NCBI GenBank assembly: GCA_947568835.1
Contig: OX387611.1
Span: 8,250,001 to 8,314,000 of the forward strand
Source: Protonemura montana
Taxonomy: Eukaryota > Arthropoda > Insecta > Plecoptera > Nemouridae
Length of the DNA: 64,000 nt
Direction of reading: 5' to 3'
Shown here: one piece after another, positions 29,301 to 38,300 of the stretch
Layout of the letters: each line of letters starts with the position of its first letter
Position numbering within the stretch: the stretch's first letter is position 1
Made by a program: the position numbers and the translations under genes
The notes under the pieces: generated by a model
Database searches by the model: none
Seen by the model: only the letters and a program-made list of their open reading frames with translations
What the model was told of the DNA's origin: nothing

Positions 29301-32300
29301 CTCGTTTTCCGAGGCGAAGTCAATCTCGTCTTCGAGGAGTTTCTCGCCAGGGCAGGTGGGATCGAGGGGGAGAGGCCGGAGGGATTGGTCGTTGAGTCCG
29401 GGAAGACCGGGGACAGGTACGGGAACCGTTTTCAATTTGATAACATTTATTTGTCCCTGAGGGTAAAGATCCTTGCATTGTGAAATCTGGAACAGCTTGC
29501 AATGGGCAAAGTATTTTATTATTAGGAAAACTAATAACCTCTCAGTAACTGAAACCCCGTTTGGGCACCAAACCTTGCATTCTTGAAAATTATTCTCAGA
29601 CTTTCTCGATCCTTCTTATGAGTGCAAGCCTTTTTCACGTTGTTGTAGTAAGAGCAGGGAATGAATGATAGATACTTTCTTTGTTTTCCATTCTTAAAAG
29701 AAATTATTTTGATGAATATGACTTTTGATGAATTTAGATGAATCATTTTTATGAAAAAAATCAAGTAACAACAAAAATTTGCAGACAAAAACTGACTTAG
29801 CTTTCAAGCTAGAAAGCTAGAAATCGAGTATGTTGCTAACCAAAGATTAAACTTTGTTCAAACTCTTGCATTTACTGTAGGCATTTACTTAATCTCATAC
29901 TTTCTCCTAAACTAGGTTTTAAACTAGATGTTTCGGTGATTTCAGTAGTGAATTTAGTAAAGCCAGTTCTTACTGAAATAAATGATGAATTGTTCCGTCT
30001 CGCTCTAGGCCGCCGGTCCAAAGAGTCTGACCTGCCGCCCAACACGCTGATGGCGCTGGCTGCAGGTGCTTCGACCTTAGAGTCGCGTTGCAGTCCGCTG
30101 CCAGCAGAGAGCGCTGAGAGTCGGGGGGACAGCTGTGGCAGCTTTGAGTACATCGGTAAGTGCAGCGAAGAATCGTTGATGCTAACAAAAACTATTTGAA
30201 ATTCGGACACATAATTCGTTAGTTAGCAAAAAACGCGTGTTCAGGATTTTATTTCAGAAAATAGAATAGTTTTTGAGTTATTGACTCTGATTATTTTATT
30301 TAGATGCATTTAGGAAGCTTAAACTAGGTAATTGTTATCATTTAATGTGGTTCTTTTGTTATTGGAAAATTGTCAGGACTGCTAGCTCTTACCCTTGAAG
30401 AAGTAACTAGTATATGTTACGAAACGTCGGGAAATTTAGTTGTCCTTTACTTAGCATTCAAAACCCAGTTCAAATAGTTTTTGTTAAAACTAGTGCTAAG
30501 GATAAATCAAGTAGACATGAGTCTAAAAACGATCATAATCGTTGATACATTTTTTTTATATCAAAGATCCGTTTTTAATGATTCTGATCAGAATTTTATC
30601 AGCAGTCAAATATTTGAAGCCTTGGGGCCGGTTTGTAAGTGATTTTTTAAAAATCTAACAGTTTGTTAATTTTTTATTTGCCTGGCACCAGCCAATCAGA
30701 AGTGGTTCTTCGTTTGATAACGCTCTGTGAATCACTGAACGGACCAATGAAATACCAACCTTAAGTAACAAAATATCTGTGCATAATTCTTTTATTTTTT
30801 TCCTATTCCTCATTTCGTCCTGACATTATTCGTACTAATAATAATCAATTAAACAGTTACACAACAAAATGTCAGTGTTTTTTAGAAAGCTTTTGAGGTT
30901 GCAAAATACGATAGAAAGATACTGAAAAAAAAATAAAAAAACTTTCTAGTGAAGAATAACATATCTGTTAGTGACGTTAAGCTTCTTGCTTTGTCCATTG
31001 TTTGTTAAGAGTCTTTATGAGTGATAAAAATACTTAAAAACCTAAAATGATCTAATTTAACCTAAAAATTTTAACATAAAAATATCCACCTAATATCAAA
31101 GACCATCGTATATCCGTGTTTCGTACATCAACAACCTTACCAAAACATTTTGCGTCACCCAATTCCAGGCAAGCGCCGCGGAACGAACCTATTACGAGCG
31201 GCTAGCGCCAACGGTGGCAAGTCCCCGGCTAGAAGTCTGAAGGCCGGCAGCCTTTCTAACAGCTGCAAGAACGTCCCTGCCTCGAAGGAGTCTCCCGAGG
31301 ACAACACAGCAGAGAGAAACGGAAAGCGAGACGGGGAGGAACGAAGGAACGGCTCCAGCGAACGGAGAGAAGGAAGGAGGTAAGTGGTCTTTGCATTTAC
31401 TTTAAAGGGAAAGAAATTGGGTAGGTTAATTTACTTGACAGTTAATTTCACATCATGTGTATTACAGCTGCAGGCCAGTCCATTTCATAACATGAATGGA
31501 AATAATTATATGTGCTCTTCAGGATAGTTAGATTTTCTAAGAAGCAAAAAGAAGAATAGTCAAATCTGTACAAAATTTCCGTTGTTAATAGCAAGGAAAC
31601 TGCACATTAGTTAAGAAAAAAATTTATTTTTTAACCGAACGGTTTGGCGTGTTGGTAACACAGGTTCTTGTGAGATCACCTAAGTAAGCAACACTGCGCT
31701 GAGTCAGGTATTGGAAGGGTGATTATCATGCACAAGACCAGTTCTGTTTAGGAGAGAGGTTGGAGAAATGAAAGTTACTACAACAATTAATTCGCCTTGC
31801 TTATCAACCTCTCGACTGCATGGATTTGTGGAGGAATCCTGTTGTTTGCGTTGTACCGTCTTTCGGAAGGGACGTTAAGCCGGTGGTCCCCTTGGTGCTC
31901 TTCAACAGGAGTAGGCTACGTGCTGGCACCGGGTTTCCCCTCCTCCCTTCTAGACTAGGTTAGGCTCATCATCATCCACTCATTCACCGACGCCATTAGA
32001 CCAGTGCCGCATGGCCAGATGTCAAAACAGTGCGTCGTTAAACACCACAAATTAATCAGAAATTTGTTTTCTTTTAAATTTTATAATTTGGTATTATGAT
32101 AATAAATTACGTAATTTGGGGTGATAAGCAAACATTTTTGCTTGTATTTGCCAAGAAAACTGTCTGCTACTGTTATGGATCTTTTATATATAAATGCTTT
32201 AAAATTCTTTTTAAACTAAAGCAAACATTCTGTACAGACTTTCATAAGGTCAGGTTCCAAATCTACCCATAAATATTGCCCAATTGGAACCTCGATCCGT

Positions 32301-35300
32301 TCCAGATATTCCGGCAGCAAAAGCGACCTCGGTAAAAAGACGGAAACAAAGAAACTCCCTTCGCCGGGAGCTCACAGCGCCGGCGCCGCCACCAAATACC
32401 ACCACCACTCGGGCAAGATACCGAACTTCGAGCGCGAGATCCAGCGTCTCCTCGAAGATCAGAACCTGCTCAAAAACATACCGCCAAAGTCCGAGAAGCC
32501 GCACCAGAACAAGGAGATAATCTCGCTCGACGAAATTAAAAACGTCAACGAAGTCCTCGAAGACCTGGGCCAAACGAGCTTGGAAGAAACCGCTGTCGCT
32601 AGGTACGTCAGTAACAACAACGCCGTTCAGGCTCCGCAACAGATCGGTCTCGCGTGCATCCAAGAGCTGGCAAAAAAACAGCACGACCTTCTGAACAATT
32701 TGGTGGATGACAAGTGTTTTGCGGAGAACGGGAACACGAGGAGAGAGAGGGAGGAGATTCGAACGGCGACGGTTGTTGCCGGGAACAAGTTTCCGTTGGA
32801 GTCTGCGGAAGAGCCGGTGCAGAAGGTTTCGGAGAGCGAGTCGTTGGGACGGCAGCTAAGGTTTACGGGATACAGGTAGGTCAGGGGCTTGTACGTCGGA
32901 GGGTTTTTGCGTCGCGGTGTTTTTTTGCGGTTGTGGGTCTGGTTTTTGGATGCGGATGTGCTGACGTTTGACCCATATGTAATTATATATTTTGGTAAAT
33001 CAATTTATAATTTTCCATGTTTGAAATTTGAACTAACTGGAAGACTGCTGCATGAACTCACATCCCTTCAATGCAATATTACCCCAAAACTCAGCAAAGC
33101 AAATCCTATTTGACTATAACTAATATATATCACCAATTAGTAGATCTAAAACTAAAATCTAAATGCAGTTTCTTTTTATGACAGACAGTTGGTTAAGCTG
33201 GATTTTTTTTTTTTTTATCAAGCCCGCACAAATTTTGTGTCCAGATAATGTTTAAAAACGCTGTCAGGTAACGAAAGGACCCTGCTTTAATAGCCTTATG
33301 CACAAACCGCAACTTATTACTAAAGCTAAAAAGCTTTATTTAAGTGCAACTAAAGTGTAGGTTTTTTGGGATGCCACCAATGTAACACTTGAGGTTAAGC
33401 ATCAGTAGTTTGAAAATATAAATCTTACGTCACGTCAGCACATTCGATTTCAATGACTCTCTGCTCGTCAGTTCGAATTAATGTTCTATCAAAAATTTAG
33501 CAGTTTTGTTGTGATGTGTTTGCCAGTAACTATTAATTTAATCCGAAAAGATAAAGTTCCAATCTCTAAAAAAACCATATGCAACTGTTAAACATTAGCT
33601 AAAAGATTCAAAACTTCTAACAACTAGTTTTAAGGTTTGAAACTCTTGCCTTGTGTTCAGCAGCAGTGAATCGTTAGGAACTTGCAAACCACGTTTCTTT
33701 CTTACTTTGAAATGGAGGGTAGTGAAATTTGAACTTTTAAATGGCATTAGTTTAACGTAATTATAAAACGAACTGCATATTTCATGAAATCCGAAAAATA
33801 TATTTCATAGCATGCGCTGATTTTTTTTTTTAAACTAATCTGGATGTCGGTGTTTTTGAGTTTCGCGTTGGCAGCAACGCATTGGATATTCTGTGTTTCC
33901 GTGTCTGCCGTTGGATCTCTCTTCCCTCTCTCTCTCTCTACACTGCTTCCATATAACAAGTCACAACACTAACACTACGCACTAGTTTAACCAAATAGAC
34001 CCTTTCGGGTGACACCACATTGGCAATGATACACGTATGTACGACGTAGGTACGTAGAGTAGCGAGAGTAGAGTAGAAATAAAAAGTACTTGCACTTTGA
34101 GATCTGCCAGATAAAATAGCCAACTGCTGCAATATTGCACTTATGGGTTAAATGTTGCAAGATAGCTGTGTGGTCGGCCATTCTAACTGGTGTATTTCAC
34201 CGTTGCTCTTATGGGTTAATGTTGCAAGACAGCTGTGTGGTCGGCCATTCTAACTGGTGGACTTCAGCATTGCTCTTATGGGTTAATGTTGCAAGACAGC
34301 TGTGTGGTCGGCCATTCTAACTGGTGGACTTCAGCATTGCTCTTATGGGTTAATGTTGCAAGACAGCTGTGTGGTCGGCCATTCTAACTGGTGTACTTCA
34401 CCGTTGCTCTTATGGATTAATGTTGCAAGATAGCTGTGTGAACCGTCGTTTAAGCACTTAGCTTGAAAAGTTGTAGACCGTAGAGACATATATGTAGAAC
34501 AGTAGTAAATTTTGTTATCGTGCATTGCTAATTTGAGATTTCTTATTCAAAGCTTAGGTAGATTTTATTACTAGTATATTATTCCCACTATTAAAATGGC
34601 CAGTAAAATATTAACTTTTAGGACCAATGGTAAGTTGGCCATTTTAAGTGGATCTAATGATAGATATGCACTAGTGTAGCCTTTTTTGTGCTAGTACAAT
34701 GTGCTATGTCCACATGTGCAATATTTTCCCTATCTATTCTTTGGTTTAAGCCGTTCATGTAATAGTATTTCATTTTGGTAACGAGAAAGATTGCAAGAGG
34801 ATTGCTTGTCTAAGAGAGGATTTTTTTCAGACCTAACCTAAAACTTAAAAAATGTGACTTTTAAAATTGTACTGAGCTGGACAAGCGAACAAGCAAGGTG
34901 TTCAGTTTTTAATGTGTTCACAAAATGAAAAGAAGTTAGCAGGTTATTTTTTTTTACTTTTTTGCTCTAAATAATCTACTTTTGAGAAGTTGCAATCGCT
35001 TTCTATCTGTAGACACTTGAGATAATACGACTGAGCTTTGGCTGACGTTCGTTAAGCTTGATTCCTGTTGTTTCTCACCATCCCGCTTGTTTTCGAAAGG
35101 TTGGCAGCGAAGGAAGCCAGCGAGTACGAGAACTTGGAGAGCGACGTTTTGGACGACGACGATGATGACGAAGACAAAGAAGCCGACGAGATCAAAACGT
35201 TCGAGCAGGAGGAGAAAAGAATCGCAGACGAAGTCGAGAGACAGGTGAGGTTTTGATGTAGTTGGTTTGTTGATTGAAACAAAGTTTTTTAAAGTTTCAG

Positions 35301-38300
35301 ATACATTTCAGCCTTATGGCTTTTAGACTCATTTCAACTCTATCTAGACACTCCCTTTAACAAGCCAGTTAGTAGCAAAAGGTTTTAAAATTTTAGAAGA
35401 TACTGTAGATTATTTTTTTTAATTATTGGTTGATAAAAGTAGTTAATAACTAAACTCTAAGTAGTGCCAGTACCAAAGTGTACATTGCTGCACCTCACCT
35501 TTTTATATGTAATGGGGAAAAGGAATGGAAGAACGTAACTTTTTGAGGTTATAACAACTAGTTACGATAAAAGCAGAGTTGCATGAATTGTAGAAATATA
35601 CTCTACATAAATAAAACAAAGTTGCGAAACGCAACTCTCTAGAATTATTATAGCCAGTTTTCAACATCAACAACTTGCATTCCAACTTTCCTCTTCTTTA
35701 TTACAAATGCCAAGCATATAGCTCTCTTACTAGGACTTTTAGCTGCCTTGGTGAAACCGTTGAGTGTAGGTTATAGGTAGAGTTTCAACGTCAATGTTAA
35801 AGTCTCTGCGTTAAAAATGACTACCTTACTGACAAAAATGCAGAGTACCGGACAATCACGTTTAGTGGAGCCACTGTCGTCTGAATTTTAATTTCGATAT
35901 TTCTCATAGGTTACTCGCTTTTGAAACTTTTCATGCTCAAAAAATCTTCATCAATGTTTACCTCAACGATTGATACACATGTAACGATATTCATAAGCGA
36001 GTAACCTACTATAAATATCGAAATTAAATTTCATGTTACAGTGGCTCCACTTAACGTGACGTTCCGACACTCTGCATTTTTGTCGGTAAGGTAGTCATTT
36101 GGCGGCCATCTTTCACGCAGAGCCTGTAACATTAACGTTGAAACTCTAACTATAACCTACACTCAACAGTGAAACGATGACAAACTTAAAATATCTCTTT
36201 CTTATGCCAGCCTGACGAAGATGAGGAGGAAAACGAATTGGTAAGAAAACATGAATGCTTAAAATTGACTCGATACTCGATTGACCACCACATTCATTAC
36301 GAGTTCTCGTGAGATCACCGAAGTTAAGCAACACTGCACTGAGTCAAGTATTGGATGGGTGACCATCATACATATGACCAGTTCTGTTTTTGAACATTTG
36401 AAAGTTGACAGCAATTTCATTCCCCTTGTGTATGAACGTATCGACAGCATGGATTTCTGGAGGAATCCTGTTGTTTGCGTTTTACCGTTCTTTCGGGAGA
36501 GACGGTTAGCTGGTGGTCACCTTGATGCTTTTCCACAAAAGTAGACTACGTGCCGGCACCGGGTTTTCCCTCTATCCTTCTAAGCTAGGTTAGGTTCATT
36601 ACCATCCTCATCATCATCCACTCATTCACCGACGCCATTAGACCAGTGCCGCACGGCTCATCAAAACAGTGCGTTGTCAAAGATCACAAATCAATCAATA
36701 ATAATTATTTACTTTCCCTAGTGTTTTATTCATTTCCTCACGATTCTAAGGTTTTTATAACCTATTCTAACGGGTATCTATTCGATCACCAGGAGGCTGA
36801 AGTGAAACGAATCCTCGAGGAATCCGGCAACAACGTGGCCGGCGACGACGACATCGCGTTCCCTGAACAAAGCCAGTCGGAGTGGAGCGATGACGACGAC
36901 GAGGACGAAGCGGCCTCCGAGCCATTGTTGCCCGGCGATCGTGAAAGCACCGGCTACACGACCGACGACCCCGCGCTTGAGAACTTCTCGATGATGAACG
37001 ACCACGGACTGACTGACGCGGAAGGTACGTGGGACGATAAGATGCACACTGTTTTAGGATGAAATCTTATTTAAATTGCAAACGCTTGCAATGCGTGGGG
37101 TATTTTATTATTATCAACACTATAACTGTTTCAAAAATTGATGCCCAAATCTCATCGAATACACTAAAATCGTCTCAAAAAGCCAGTGTCCAAGTAGCTC
37201 AATGGTTTAGAGCAACACCCGCAGTAGGTGGAGATCGGGGTTCGAGTCCCCGTTTGGGCATCAATTTTTGAGACGGTTATGGTGCTCATAATAATAAGAT
37301 ATGCACTGTTTATTTATTTGTTTATCTGCTGATGGATTTATTCGATGCATCAGCTTCACGTTTTATCATAAAAAAATATCGCTATGCTCATCTTACAACC
37401 AACTCTTGCAACATCCTATAAACAATTATATAGCCTGGAAGAGCATTAGTACAAATTTTAATTCTAAATTCAAAGAAATAAACTCAAATTGTAACAATGG
37501 TTTTTAGACTCATGTCATATTTTTGAAAATTCCAAAGATGTTAGTATTTCAGTTATCGATTTTGATTATTTTATTAAGATACATTATGCTTGACCTAGGT
37601 TTCATACTAGGGTTAAATTTGTGTGGTTCTTTTGTTATTGAAAAGTTGTCAGGACTGCTCTAACCCTTGAAGAAGCAACTAGTACAAGTTACAAAACGTT
37701 GGGAAATTTAGTTGCCTTCACTTAGCATTCAAAACCCAGTTGAAATAGTTTTTGTCATAACTCAAATTGTGTTTGCAAATCCCTACTATATAATTGTATT
37801 AGAACTTTTTTTTTTTTATTGTAATTCCTGTAGTTTTTTTTCTGTAAGCTTTCCGTTGACGACTTACGTTTGTTTTAAAGGCGCGCTGAGCGACGTGAAT
37901 TCCGCGCCCGACGACGGTCGTCGTGGCGATGGCGACGACACGAGCTTGTCTTCGCGCGCCTCTTCTCGGATCTTCGACTCGGACGCGGTCATGAGCGTTG
38001 ACTCGATGAGCGTACTTTACGACTCGGAGTACGACAACTGCTATCGCACTGGTAAGCGGCAAAAGTGATGTGGCATCAGTTCAACAAACCTAGCATACAG
38101 TCGAGTTAGCCTTACCTTGCCACAGCCTGGTGAACTCTGACATCACTAACTACATGTTGCCAACTTTTCAATTCAAAATAAAGCTAGTCTTCACCGGGGA
38201 GTTTGAAAATGACCAGGAAATTATAATACTTTGTGAATTGATCAGTTTATTTTTGTGAAACTAAATCTATCGAAAAATAAGAACTTGAATACATAACTAA

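Noticed and set aside
37188..37259. Functional tRNA gene
   Set aside because: The cloverleaf folds, but the base before the anticodon is not U, the anticodon loop varies among copies, and it is embedded in a mobile repeat.
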